A stretch of DNA of 64,000 nt from Bermanella sp044597725 (GTDB taxonomy: Bacteria; Pseudomonadota; Gammaproteobacteria; Pseudomonadales; Oceanobacteraceae): assembly GCF_044597725.1 (NCBI RefSeq), contig NZ_CP139003.1, positions 806,001-870,000 on the forward strand, given 5' to 3'. The position numbers and the translations under genes are program-made. Below, in pieces: positions 1 to 9,197 of this stretch (position 1 is its first letter; each line of letters starts with the position of its first letter). Below the pieces are notes generated by a model that ran no database searches, was not told the origin of the DNA, and was given only the letters and a program-made list of their open reading frames with translations.

Positions 1-513
1 ACGCTTATAGATTCGGACGATGATGTGGACCTTGATGTCGTCCAAGAGGACGATCATCAAGAGTTTCATATGAGCTTAGAAGTGCAGTTGCGTCATGCTA
101 TGGTGGAAGTTCGTACCCAACACCCCAAGCTTGCCCATGTGCTTGATTTGATGAATCAGAAAATCAATTTATTGCGCACCAGTGAGACGTTTTCGGAAAA
201 CCAGCCATTTTTTAAGCGGGCTAATATCAGTGCTTGCGGTATGGCTTTTACTTGGCATAAGCCATTGCCCGTTAACCAGCTATTAATGCTTAATTTATAT
301 TTGCAGCCCCATCACGAGCTGGTTCGAACAGTGGCGCATGTTGCTACTGCTTCGCCTAATCCAAGTGCTCCGCCGAATAGTAACGAGGCGTATATTCTTC
401 GACTTGATTTTCAGGATATTCACAGTGCGTATCAAGAAATTCTGATTCAGCATGTGGTACAGCGTCAGGGTCGTCAATTGAGACAAAAATTAGATGAGCA
501 AGCTGAAGATTGA
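1..513 (+). CDS. PilZ-like domain protein, 5' end outside the window
   Basis: The reading frame is open from base 1 to a TGA at 511-513, so the true start lies upstream; a GTG at 25 is only an internal candidate. The visible 170 residues contain FKRANISACGMAF, which resembles the (D/N)xSxxG part of PilZ domains that bind cyclic di-GMP, followed by a strand-rich segment and a basic, glutamine-rich C-terminal helix. The RxxxR half of a canonical PilZ site is not obvious, so this may be a divergent PilZ protein that does not bind the nucleotide. The next gene, rnr, starts 87 bases downstream and appears to have its own -10 box. Confidence 0.55.
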   Translation, partial: TLIDSDDDVDLDVVQEDDHQEFHMSLEVQLRHAMVEVRTQHPKLAHVLDLMNQKINLLRTSETFSENQPFFKRANISACGMAFTWHKPLPVNQLLMLNLYLQPHHELVRTVAHVATASPNPSAPPNSNEAYILRLDFQDIHSAYQEILIQHVVQRQGRQLRQKLDEQAED

Positions 514-586
514 CGAATAATGTCGTCAATAGCAGAAAAACTGAGCCAAATACATGTAAATGCAACCTGTTTGGCTACTAAGCGTG

Positions 587-592
587 TATAAT
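587..592 (+). promoter_or_regulatory. candidate -10 box for rnr
   Basis: A perfect TATAAT ends 8 bases before the first in-frame ATG of rnr. No good -35 hexamer lies 16-18 bases upstream. If used, it would place the transcript start at or next to the start codon. Confidence 0.35.
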
Positions 593-600
593 CGAGCCCT

Positions 601-3123
601 ATGAGTAAACAAAAAAACAGTAAAAAAATGATAAAAGACCCATTCGCAAAGCGAGAAGCGGGCAAATATGACAATCCAATCGTCAGCCGAGAATTGATTC
701 TTGAGCACCTCGAAACACGAAAACTGCCTCTTTCCCACCTGCAGTTGGTAGAAGAATTCAAATTAGATGATGATGAACAGGTAGAGGCCTTACGCCGCCG
801 ACTCATTGCCATGTGTCGTGATGGCCAGTTGGTGGAAAATAAACGCCGTCAATATGTTCCCATGAGTTCTATCGATCTAATTTATGGTCGTGTCCAAGGG
901 CATAAAGACGGCTATGGATTTGTTATTCCCGATGAAGGCGGTAACGACTTACATCTTAGTCCCAAACAAATGCGAAAAGTGTTTGATGGCGATAAAGTAT
1001 CGGTTCGCGAGAGCGGCGTTGATCAGCGCGGTAAACGCGAAGGTGTCATTGTTGAGGTTATTCAGCGTAATACCCATCAACTTGTTGGCCGGTTTTATAA
1101 ACAGGGTGACGGTGGGTATGTGGTACCCGATAGTCGTCGTGTTACACAAGAAATATTAGTAAACCCAAATGATATGAATGGTGCCGAGCACGGACAGTTT
1201 GTTGTGCTTGAAATCGTTAAGCAGCCTGATGTTCGCCAGCTACCCATTGGCAAAATAACCGAAGTATTGGGTGATCATTTAGCTCCTGGCATGGAAATAG
1301 ATATTGCGCTACGCAGCCATGAAATACCCCATGTATTTAATGATGAAGTATTAGCTCAGGTACAAGAAATATCGGATGAAGTAACCGAATCTGATAAACA
1401 GAATCGTGTTGATTTGCGCGACCTGCCTCTGGTTACCATTGATGGTGAAGATGCTAGAGACTTTGATGATGCCGTCTTAGCGCAATACAATCCGAAAACC
1501 AAAGGCTATACCCTGTACGTTGCGATAGCCGATGTAAGTCATTACGTTGGTGTTCATACGCCCCTAGACGTGGAAGCACAAAATAGAGGGAATAGTGTTT
1601 ATTTTCCTGAGTTTGTTGTGCCCATGTTACCTGAGAAACTCAGTAACGGATTGTGCTCACTGAAACCTAAAGTTGATCGCTTATGTATGGTCTGTGAAAT
1701 GACCATTAGTAAAGCGGGCAACATGAGCAGCTACAAATTTTATGAAGCCGTCATGCACAGTCATGCTCGCTTAACCTACAATCTTGTGGGGAAAATATTG
1801 AGCGAAGACACTGATGACGAAGTGGCCATGGAAGAGCGTCAAGCATTACGTGATCAATTCAGTGACCTTGTTCCACAATTGGAAGATCTTCATGGCTTGT
1901 ATAAAGTATTACGCAAGGCGAGAAGCCAACGCGGCGCCATTGATTTTGAAACCACAGAAACCCGTATTATTTTTAATAGCGAACGCAAGATAGAAGATAT
2001 CGTTCCGGTCAAACGTAACGATGCACATAAGTTAATTGAAGAGTGCATGCTAATTGCTAACGTGGCTACGGCACGCTTTTTAGAAAAGCATAAAATACCG
2101 TGTTTATTCCGTGTGCACCAAGGCCCGTCGGAACAAAAGCTGGCTAATATTAAACAGTACTTAAATGAACTGGGTATTTATTTGGAAGGGGGAGAAAAAC
2201 CCACACCTAAAGATTACGCCAGTGTACTTGAGCAAGTGCAAGACAGACCGGATGCCCATTTAATTCAGACCATGTTATTACGCAGCATGAGTCAGGCGGT
2301 TTATCAGCCCGATAACGAAGGCCACTTCGGTCTTGCGTTTCCAGCTTATACGCACTTTACTTCGCCTATTCGACGTTACCCTGACTTGCTTGTACACCGA
2401 GCGATTCGTAGCGTAATACGTAGCGAAAACCATGATGAAAGTGTTGTGGCGACACTGCGCCGCGTTGAAGGTGCGCAGCCAATTTTGCGCAAACATATTT
2501 ACCCTTACGATACCGCAATATTGCTGCAATTAGGCGAGCAATGTTCCATGACCGAACGTCGTGCAGACGATGCGACCCGTGATGTGGCTGACTTTCTTAA
2601 ATGTGAGTACATGCGTAATCACATCGGTGAACAGTTTGCTGGTGTGGTGAGTTCTGTAACGAATTTTGGTTTGTTTATAGAACTAAATGATTTGTACATT
2701 GAAGGTTTAATTCATGTCAGTAACCTAGACAGTGATTTTTACCAGTTTGACCCTGTGAGAATGGTACTGCGTGGTGAGCGCAGTGGTAAACGCTTCCACA
2801 TGGGCGATACCGTTGAGGTGATTGTTAGTCGTGTTGATCTTGATGATCGTAAAATCGATTTCCAGTTAGTGGAAGGTGCCGATGTTAAGCGGTTTAAACC
2901 TAATAAGCGTAAACCAACGGGTAAAAGTGTGCGTAAGCGTACTGCTTCCTCAGACAGTGCAGTGACACAAGTTGAGAAAAGCCGCGAAAAGAAAAAGCAG
3001 CTTATGGATGAAGCGAAGCAGGCGACAAAAAAGAAAAAGCCCAGTAAGCGACAAAAATTAAACGCGAAAAAGAAAGCCAGTAAAGCTCAGGCTGGAAAAA
3101 AGAAGCAAAAGAAAGCCAAGTAG
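601..3123 (+). CDS. rnr: ribonuclease R (3'-5' exoribonuclease)
   Basis: RNase R degrades structured RNA processively from the 3' end and acts in rRNA quality control and mRNA decay. The 840-residue protein has the family order: N-terminal winged helix, cold-shock domains (GYGFVIPDEGG), the RNB catalytic domain with the IDGEDARDFDD acid cluster at about residues 280-290, an S1 domain at about 676-757, and a lysine-rich tail of about 80 residues. E. coli RNase R begins at the residues matching MIKDPFAKREA, so the ATG at 628 is an alternative start; neither ATG has a clear ribosome binding site. It is followed after 56 bases by rlmB, the same pair as in Pseudomonas and E. coli. Confidence 0.97.
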   Translation: MSKQKNSKKMIKDPFAKREAGKYDNPIVSRELILEHLETRKLPLSHLQLVEEFKLDDDEQVEALRRRLIAMCRDGQLVENKRRQYVPMSSIDLIYGRVQGHKDGYGFVIPDEGGNDLHLSPKQMRKVFDGDKVSVRESGVDQRGKREGVIVEVIQRNTHQLVGRFYKQGDGGYVVPDSRRVTQEILVNPNDMNGAEHGQFVVLEIVKQPDVRQLPIGKITEVLGDHLAPGMEIDIALRSHEIPHVFNDEVLAQVQEISDEVTESDKQNRVDLRDLPLVTIDGEDARDFDDAVLAQYNPKTKGYTLYVAIADVSHYVGVHTPLDVEAQNRGNSVYFPEFVVPMLPEKLSNGLCSLKPKVDRLCMVCEMTISKAGNMSSYKFYEAVMHSHARLTYNLVGKILSEDTDDEVAMEERQALRDQFSDLVPQLEDLHGLYKVLRKARSQRGAIDFETTETRIIFNSERKIEDIVPVKRNDAHKLIEECMLIANVATARFLEKHKIPCLFRVHQGPSEQKLANIKQYLNELGIYLEGGEKPTPKDYASVLEQVQDRPDAHLIQTMLLRSMSQAVYQPDNEGHFGLAFPAYTHFTSPIRRYPDLLVHRAIRSVIRSENHDESVVATLRRVEGAQPILRKHIYPYDTAILLQLGEQCSMTERRADDATRDVADFLKCEYMRNHIGEQFAGVVSSVTNFGLFIELNDLYIEGLIHVSNLDSDFYQFDPVRMVLRGERSGKRFHMGDTVEVIVSRVDLDDRKIDFQLVEGADVKRFKPNKRKPTGKSVRKRTASSDSAVTQVEKSREKKKQLMDEAKQATKKKKPSKRQKLNAKKKASKAQAGKKKQKKAK

Positions 3124-3179
3124 CCTATAAAATGGGACACATCCTATAAACGGATAAATGCAACTAAAGTTAGAAGTAC

Positions 3180-3914
3180 ATGACCGACGAGATAATATTT
3201 GGCATTCATGCCGTAACCAATGTTTTAAAACGTAGCCCCGAGCGTGTGCGTGACGTGTTTGTGCAAAAAGGGCGTGACGATGAGCGCCTACAAAGCATTA
3301 TCGCCTTGGCTCATGCCAATAGTATTAATGTACAGGCCGTTAAAAAGCAAGGTTTAGACGATAAAGCCGATGGTAATCATCAAGGTGTAGTCGTACGTGC
3401 TAAGCCAGCACAAGCCAAAGATGAAAATCAACTGTATCAACAGCTTGATGCCTTGGATCACCCAGCATTTTTATTGGTGCTCGATAGCGTCACTGACCCA
3501 CACAACTTAGGCGCGTGTTTGCGTACTGCTGATGCCGCTGGTGTAGACGCAGTAATAGCCCCCAAAGATAAAGCGGTTGGTTTAACCGCTACGGTGAGCA
3601 AAGTAGCGTGTGGTGCTGCCGAAACCGTACCGTTTTATCAGGTGACAAACTTAGCCCGCACATTGAAAGAACTACAAGAACGGGGTATCTGGTTGTATGG
3701 CACCGCCGGAGAAGCAAGTGATTCGGTTTATCAAACCAAGTTTGATGGTGCTATTGCTATCGTTATGGGAGCCGAAGGAAAAGGCTTGCGTCGCCTAACC
3801 CGTGAAGCCTGTGATCACCTAATTTATATTCCTATGGCAGGGGATGTTAGTTCTTTGAACGTATCCGTTGCGACCGGTGTCTGTTTATTCGAAGCAGTAC
3901 GGCAACGTACTTAA
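3180..3914 (+). CDS. rlmB: 23S rRNA (guanosine-2'-O-)-methyltransferase RlmB
   Basis: RlmB methylates the 2'-O of G2251 in the 23S rRNA P loop, using S-adenosylmethionine. The 244 residues match the usual length of this SpoU/TrmH (SPOUT) family. A substrate-binding N-terminal domain is followed by motif 1 (DPHNLGACLRTADAAG, about residue 105), motif 2 (VMGAEGKGL, about 195) and motif 3 (SSLNVSVATGVCLFEAV, near the C-terminus), which build the trefoil-knot cofactor site. It follows rnr, a conserved pairing. It converges on the LON-domain gene with 7 bases between stop codons and no visible terminator. Confidence 0.97.
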   Translation: MTDEIIFGIHAVTNVLKRSPERVRDVFVQKGRDDERLQSIIALAHANSINVQAVKKQGLDDKADGNHQGVVVRAKPAQAKDENQLYQQLDALDHPAFLLVLDSVTDPHNLGACLRTADAAGVDAVIAPKDKAVGLTATVSKVACGAAETVPFYQVTNLARTLKELQERGIWLYGTAGEASDSVYQTKFDGAIAIVMGAEGKGLRRLTREACDHLIYIPMAGDVSSLNVSVATGVCLFEAVRQRT

Positions 3915-3921
3915 GCAACTT

Positions 3922-4590
3922 TCATTGCGGATTCATTGGTGCACTATTAAGAATATCCAAAGAAGCTTGCAAGCGCTCGGGAATCGAGCGCGATTCTAAT
4001 ATTTTCTGCTGTACGTCACCGTCCATTCTAATAATCGAAAATAACTCAAAGCTAAATTCTTGCACGGGTTTATTTTGCCACTCATCGGAGCGCAGCCGTT
4101 CACAAATAGAGGGATCGCCACCGCTTAACGCCATAAGTCGATTGAGAATTTTTTCTTGTAATAGCTGGGCTTGCTCAGTTTCTGCTTGCGTCATGGTGTC
4201 GTCATCATAGGCGCTGCAACGAACAATAGAAAAAGGTAGGGTTTGTACTTCCTCTTCGATTTTATAGCGGCCTTCAATTTTGACATTAATTAACATGCGC
4301 CCATCAGAAATAGTTTTGACTAATTCACATGGGCCTGCACCAAAAATAGGGTAGGGTTTATAGGTATCTTGGTTGCTGTTCAGTTTGTCTTTGTTATCCC
4401 CTTGGGGTGTTTTACTGTGCAAGATCTTTTGCGTATGACAAATACCAATGGGCATATCTTCTTGCAAGCAGAACTTCACCATGTCGCGATATCTTGGCTC
4501 AAATACATGCAATGGGAATACCATACCAGGAAAAACTACGCAGTCTGGTATTGGGAATAGTGCTATGTCGGTGGTGTGTTTGGTGTTCAT
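3922..4590 (-). CDS. LON N-terminal (substrate-binding) domain protein
   Basis: The 222 residues correspond to the N-terminal domain of Lon protease alone: it opens with IALFPIPDCVVFPGMVFPLHVFEPRYRDMV and continues with the beta-rich then helical pattern of the family (PF02190). There is no AAA+ ATPase and no Ser-Lys protease domain, so it is not Lon itself. Stand-alone proteins of this type are common in proteobacteria and their function is not established. The gene lies downstream of motB on the same strand with a 131-base gap, so co-transcription is possible but not shown. Confidence 0.88.
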   Translation of the reverse strand: MNTKHTTDIALFPIPDCVVFPGMVFPLHVFEPRYRDMVKFCLQEDMPIGICHTQKILHSKTPQGDNKDKLNSNQDTYKPYPIFGAGPCELVKTISDGRMLINVKIEGRYKIEEEVQTLPFSIVRCSAYDDDTMTQAETEQAQLLQEKILNRLMALSGGDPSICERLRSDEWQNKPVQEFSFELFSIIRMDGDVQQKILESRSIPERLQASLDILNSAPMNPQ

Positions 4591-4721
4591 ACTGAATAAT
4601 ACGCTAAGTATGGCACATTAGATGATATTTGCAGGGTGCAAAATCCAAGATTCAGGCATAGTCGCTTGGCACGCGTATTACTTGTGCGCCTAGCCACTCT
4701 TTTCTTGAGTGACTTGGCTTA

Positions 4722-5738
4722 TTACCAAAATGCTTCCTCCTCTTCGTTCACGTCAGGCGGTGGGCTGTCATAGGCATTGTCTTCACTTTCTCTGCGTTCT
4801 TGTAATTCTTCTAACATGGTACCTGTACGACCAACCGCTTCCTCCCGTTCTTCATCTTTGCTGGCTTCACCACTCTCTTGGATAAACCCGCCGGCGCGAG
4901 ATTCGATGGCACGCTCAGTACGTTTGTTTAAGACGACAATGGCAATACGGCGATTAACAGCCGCATTGGGTTGTTCAATGTTGAAGTGAGCCCGATCCCC
5001 CATGCCAACAACCTGCGCTACCTTGTCAGTGTCTAACCCAGCATCGGCAAGGGCTCGACGTGCCGCATTAGCGCGGCTGGCAGATAGTTCCCAGTTACCA
5101 CTATCCCATGGATTAGCGCTACCTGAGCTATCGGTATGACCGGTGATGGATATGCGATTGGGCACGGCCTGCAAAATAGGTGCAAGCTCATATAAGATAT
5201 CTTCGGCATAGTAGCGCAGCCGAGCGCTGCCTGGGTTAAACATGGGGCGATTTGTTTTATCAACAATTTGAACACGTAACCCTTCACTAGTGATGTCGAC
5301 TTTTAATTGATCTTTATAGGGGCTAAGTGTACTGCTCGAATCAATTTTGCTTTGAAATTCTGTCTGCATCGACTCAAGACGTGCGCGTTCGATGGCTTCT
5401 GCAGCGCTTTCTATTTCTTCGGCTTGTAACACCTTAGTTGGGTCGACGGTTTCACTCACGGCAACATTGTCTTGTACCGATGGGCTACCGCCTAAATCGA
5501 TGACCCATTTACTGGGTACACGTTTGCCATCTTCAAAAGCGGCTGGGTCATTAAAATAACCTGCTACAGCGGCAATTTCATCTTCGTTGGAGTTATTAAT
5601 AAGCCAAAGAATCAAAAATAGGGCCATCATAGCCATGGCGAAGTCGGCAAGTGCTACTTTCCAAGCACCACCATGATGGGCATGTCCGCCTTTTTTGACG
5701 CGTCGGATAATAATGTTTTGTTGGTCAAACTTATCCAT
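4722..5738 (-). CDS. motB: flagellar motor stator protein MotB
   Basis: MotB forms the ion-conducting stator with MotA and anchors it to peptidoglycan. The 338-residue protein has a basic cytoplasmic N-terminus (IIIRRVKKGG, HAHHGGAWK), a single membrane helix containing the ion-binding Asp at residue 32 (ALADFAMAMMALFLILWLI), a plug/linker, and a periplasmic OmpA-like domain with ISITGHTDSSG and a later RANAARRAL helix. The acidic C-terminal tail (about 60 residues) is not part of the OmpA fold. It follows motA by 11 bases. A GC-poor hairpin (4692-4714) lies just beyond the stop but lacks a clear T-run. The H32-type sequence resembles proton-driven MotB; ion choice is inferred, not proven. 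Confidence 0.95.
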   Translation of the reverse strand: MDKFDQQNIIIRRVKKGGHAHHGGAWKVALADFAMAMMALFLILWLINNSNEDEIAAVAGYFNDPAAFEDGKRVPSKWVIDLGGSPSVQDNVAVSETVDPTKVLQAEEIESAAEAIERARLESMQTEFQSKIDSSSTLSPYKDQLKVDITSEGLRVQIVDKTNRPMFNPGSARLRYYAEDILYELAPILQAVPNRISITGHTDSSGSANPWDSGNWELSASRANAARRALADAGLDTDKVAQVVGMGDRAHFNIEQPNAAVNRRIAIVVLNKRTERAIESRAGGFIQESGEASKDEEREEAVGRTGTMLEELQERRESEDNAYDSPPPDVNEEEEAFW

Positions 5739-5749
5739 GCATCACCCGG

Positions 5750-6601
5750 TTAGCGTGCCCGTACTTTGCTCTCAAGCTCGCTAAAGCTTGGGCGGTCGTG
5801 AACAAATAGTACCTTGCGGCCAAATTCCACCGCCAGTTGTGGTGGTAACCCATTTACCGACGCAACGATAGTGGCTTTGGCGCTTTCATACAGCTTTATT
5901 TCTTCATGTGCATTATGTTCCATCTTTGCAGCGATAGGGCCAAAGAAACCGTAGCCAAACAACACCCCTGAAAACGTACCTACTAACGCGGCAGCTATGT
6001 GTCGACCTATTTCTTCCATTGGCCCATCAATAGACCCCATAGTAATAACGATACCCAGTACCGCAGCGACGATACCAAAGCCGGGCATGGCGTCGGCTAT
6101 TTTTTGAATGGCTACCCCAGGTTGAGATAGCTCATGTAGTCGTGCATCAATTTCCATATCCATCAGGGCATCAAGTTCGTGGGCTTGCATATTGCCTGCC
6201 GCTATCAAGCGAAAATAATCGGCAATAAAATCCGCAAGGTGATGATTTTGCTGAATGGCAGGGTATTTAGAGAAAATGCCCGAGCTTTGTGGGTTTTCCA
6301 CATCCGCTTCAATAGACATCATGCCTTCTTTACGACTTTTATTGAGGATGTCGTAAATTAAGCTTAGGCCGTCCATGTGCATGGCTTTATTGGCTTTACC
6401 GCCGGTAATAACTTGTGGCAGCGCTTTTAAGGTATCTTTATGCACTCCACCTGGGTTACTTACGATGTGTGCGCCAATCCCTGCACCTAGAATTATGATG
6501 AACTCATAGGGCTGCCACAGAGCACCAAGGACACCGTGGGCACCCAGGTAGCCAAATATAACGCTGCAGACGGTAACCGCCATACCAATAAAAAATAGCA
6601 T
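5750..6601 (-). CDS. motA: flagellar motor stator protein MotA
   Basis: MotA is the multi-pass stator subunit that couples ion flow to torque on FliG. The 283 residues show four hydrophobic segments (near residues 2-20, 30-50, 172-192 and 204-226). The cytoplasmic loop carries the conserved Arg/Glu region (NKSRKEGMMSIEADVENP), and transmembrane segment 3 has the family signature ADAMPGFGIVAAVLGIVITM. An AAAGGA ribosome binding site precedes the ATG. It forms an operon with motB. In Pseudomonas motAB also sits between rsgA and the rhodanese/psd pair, so the locus is conserved although the intervening genes are rearranged here. Confidence 0.96.
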   Translation of the reverse strand: MLFFIGMAVTVCSVIFGYLGAHGVLGALWQPYEFIIILGAGIGAHIVSNPGGVHKDTLKALPQVITGGKANKAMHMDGLSLIYDILNKSRKEGMMSIEADVENPQSSGIFSKYPAIQQNHHLADFIADYFRLIAAGNMQAHELDALMDMEIDARLHELSQPGVAIQKIADAMPGFGIVAAVLGIVITMGSIDGPMEEIGRHIAAALVGTFSGVLFGYGFFGPIAAKMEHNAHEEIKLYESAKATIVASVNGLPPQLAVEFGRKVLFVHDRPSFSELESKVRAR

Positions 6602-6702
6602 GCACTTTCCTTTAGAGGCTCATTCCTACATCCCTGAGCCAAAACTTATCAACATGGACTATGGTTAATTAAAGGATACAAATAGAGTTTCCACAAATTA
6701 GA

Positions 6703-8268
6703 ATGAAAGCAAATACGAAAAATGTGACAGCCCCATGGGTTAAGCGTGTGGTGGCTGCGTCTCTGCCTGTTATGGCGGTATCGGCAGCGCGTTTAACACG
6801 GCAAATTCAGTCGCAGGCATCATTGGCTGATATTTCCCATACGGTGGCGAAAGACCCCGCACTTTGCCTACACTTATTCCGTGCCGCAAATCAGCGTGTT
6901 AGAAGCAAAGATGTGGAAATATTAAGCCTTAGTCACGTCGTCACAGCGCTGGGAATGCAAGGGGTGGTTGATGTTGTAAAAAGCGCCCCTAAAATTGCCC
7001 ATGACAGTTTAGATCCAAGCCTAACGGCGTATTTTCAAGCACAAATCAACAGTGCTTTTGCCGGACATTTAGTTGAGCTATGGGCAGAAAAACATCATCA
7101 AACCAACGGCGAGCGTCTTAAATGGGCCAACATACTAGCAGGTGCTCCGTTATGGGCATTGTGGCGAATTGCCGGTGATGAAATGAGGCAATGGCAGTGG
7201 CAGGTGTATGTTAAAGGCAATCACCATTTAACCGTTGAGCAAGATATTTTTTCTGCAAGACTTGATGATATTTTACGAGTCAGTGCCCGCAATATGGGCC
7301 TGCCCTTACTTGCTCAGCACTCACTAGAACGTGCCGAGTTACCCGATACTAAACAATGGACTCAGCTCACTGAGGATGACTTCCGTGACGCCATGGATAG
7401 TGATGCTCGCTTGAGGCATGTATGGGGTAAACCAGAAACCTTAATGGCTATTACCGCGCACATATCACAGCAAGTGATGATCGGTTGGGATCACCCTAAT
7501 AATGTGGTTTACCATGTGATGATTGCCCACTTGGCGAATGTACCGTTAGAGCAGGCCTATCAGCTTAATCATCAGGCTGCGGTGAGCTTTAGCCGAGGGT
7601 TTAAAATGTCGGGACAATTTTTGCCTGCGTTTCCGCTGTTATGGCCCCATACTCCTGAACCGCCCATTTTACCCGAACCGAATATCAGCGCAGGCGAACC
7701 GGAAAAACAAAAATCCTTGAATAGTGATACTGGTGAGCCAGTTAAGCGTATTGTCAATCGTGATGTAATTGACGAAATGTTACAGAAGTTTCGCCAGCAG
7801 GTGAGTGGGTTTGAGAATATCCACGATATTTTGTTGACCGCCAATAAGGCCCTGCATCAAGGCTTGGGAATGAACCGAGTCTTTGTATGTGTACTGAACA
7901 AAGATAACAGCGCGCTGCGCCCCTATTATTGTGTGGGTATTGCCGATGATAGCCCAGTCCGTAAACTGAAAATTGATTTGCAAAGTAACCCTTTTTTTAA
8001 AAAGTTGTTAGCGCGCCCCGCAAGCTTTAAAGTAGCGGAACACAATGCAAAGCAAGCACAAAAAATGCTGTCTACAGATGTTGTCACGACTTTGGGCTGC
8101 CAAGATTTTGTGGCTCAGAGTTTATTTGCTGGCAGCAAACCCATTGGGGTTATATATGCCGATACACGTCTTGATGAGCGGCGTATATCCGATAAAGAAT
8201 ATCAGGCGTTTAAGACGATTTGCCAAGGGGTTAGTTACGCCCTAAATGTGTTTGCCAACAAACGATAA
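6703..8268 (+). CDS. HDOD-GAF signalling protein
   Basis: The 521-residue protein begins with an HDOD-like helical region (residues about 10-210: LARLTRQIQS-type helix, SLADISHTVAKDPALCLHLF, then LSHVVTALGMQGVVDVV). HDOD domains are HD-GYP relatives without the catalytic metal residues and act as signalling adaptors. A linker rich in Pro/Glu follows, then a C-terminal GAF-like domain (about 365-515: NRVFVCVLNKDNSALRPYY, KPIGVIYADTRL). No enzymatic output domain is visible. It is divergently transcribed from motAB with 101 bases between starts, which suggests but does not prove a link to motility. No clear ribosome binding site precedes the ATG. Confidence 0.82.
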   Translation: MKANTKNVTAPWVKRVVAASLPVMAVSAARLTRQIQSQASLADISHTVAKDPALCLHLFRAANQRVRSKDVEILSLSHVVTALGMQGVVDVVKSAPKIAHDSLDPSLTAYFQAQINSAFAGHLVELWAEKHHQTNGERLKWANILAGAPLWALWRIAGDEMRQWQWQVYVKGNHHLTVEQDIFSARLDDILRVSARNMGLPLLAQHSLERAELPDTKQWTQLTEDDFRDAMDSDARLRHVWGKPETLMAITAHISQQVMIGWDHPNNVVYHVMIAHLANVPLEQAYQLNHQAAVSFSRGFKMSGQFLPAFPLLWPHTPEPPILPEPNISAGEPEKQKSLNSDTGEPVKRIVNRDVIDEMLQKFRQQVSGFENIHDILLTANKALHQGLGMNRVFVCVLNKDNSALRPYYCVGIADDSPVRKLKIDLQSNPFFKKLLARPASFKVAEHNAKQAQKMLSTDVVTTLGCQDFVAQSLFAGSKPIGVIYADTRLDERRISDKEYQAFKTICQGVSYALNVFANKR

Positions 8269-8327
8269 CACCTGACACTCTTGATTACCTTGTTTAAAAT
8301 GCACCATCGACGTTTATTGAGGTCATT

Positions 8328-9155
8328 ATGTCACTTCCCTTTATTGTAGAACCCGAGCAGTTGCAGCAAGCGATACAAGATACAAATACGTCTCTGCTTA
8401 TTATCGACTTGGGAAAACAAGAAACCTATGAACAGGCTCATGTTCCTGGCGCTGTGCATGTTTTACCCAAAGATATTCAGCTAGGGATAGCGCCCGCTCC
8501 CGGCAAACTGCCCTCGACACAGCAATTGAGTACATTGCTGAGTCGTATTGGCCTAACTCCAGACACCCATGTGGTGGTCTACGATGATGACGGTGGGCCT
8601 TGGGCCGGACGCATGATTTGGGTGCTTGATAGTATTGGCCACAAATATTACAGCTTTTTAAACGGTGGCATTCATAGTTGGCTAGCTGAACAGCGGCCTG
8701 TTGAACGCGCCATTAGCGAAGTGAAGTCCAGTGATTATAGGGTAGAAAGTATTCATGAGCAGTTTAGTGTATCCAAAGATGCCATACTTTCTGCTCTAGA
8801 TAAAAACGACATGCAGGTGTGGGACGCTCGATCTTGGCAAGAATATACTGGCGAAAAAGTCGTGGGTGCCCGAGGTGGGCATATCCCCGGAGCAAAAAGC
8901 TACGAGTTTAGTCGTGCCCTAGATGTAAAAAACCATCTGAAACTACGCCCCTTAGATGAAGTCAAAACTGAGCTAGAAGCGTTAGGCATCAATGGCGAGC
9001 AACCCATTGCAACCCACTGCCAAACTCACCGTCGTTCGGGGTTAACCTATGTTATTTGTAAAGCCCTAGGTTGGCCCGTGAAAGCTTATGATGGCTCTTG
9101 GAGTGAATGGGGTAATGACCCTAGTTTGCCTATCAATACAGGTGAACAGCCTTAA
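8328..9155 (+). CDS. tandem-rhodanese sulfurtransferase (RhdA type)
   Basis: The 275 residues form two rhodanese domains, with the N-terminal one inactive (structural) and the C-terminal one carrying the catalytic Cys at about residue 231 in HCQTHRRSG. This loop closely matches the CQTHHRS loop of Azotobacter RhdA, and the length is the same, so thiosulfate:cyanide sulfurtransferase is the best guess; 3-mercaptopyruvate sulfurtransferases have CGSG(V/T) loops instead. It lies 42 bases before psd, as rhdA does in Pseudomonas. Physiological sulfur donor and acceptor cannot be told from sequence. Confidence 0.9.
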   Translation: MSLPFIVEPEQLQQAIQDTNTSLLIIDLGKQETYEQAHVPGAVHVLPKDIQLGIAPAPGKLPSTQQLSTLLSRIGLTPDTHVVVYDDDGGPWAGRMIWVLDSIGHKYYSFLNGGIHSWLAEQRPVERAISEVKSSDYRVESIHEQFSVSKDAILSALDKNDMQVWDARSWQEYTGEKVVGARGGHIPGAKSYEFSRALDVKNHLKLRPLDEVKTELEALGINGEQPIATHCQTHRRSGLTYVICKALGWPVKAYDGSWSEWGNDPSLPINTGEQP

Positions 9156-9197
9156 AAATACTGGTATTCTTGGTTCCCTCAAGCGCACCCTTAAAAT

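Noticed and set aside
474..812. Minus-strand open frames spanning the rnr promoter region
   Set aside because: They run antisense across the PilZ-like gene end and the rnr start, with no start signal or recognisable domain.
3922..4590. Lon protease
   Set aside because: Only the N-terminal domain is present; no Walker motifs and no Ser-Lys dyad.
8328..9155. 3-mercaptopyruvate sulfurtransferase (SseA)
   Set aside because: The active loop CQTHRRSG matches RhdA rather than the CGSG-type loop.
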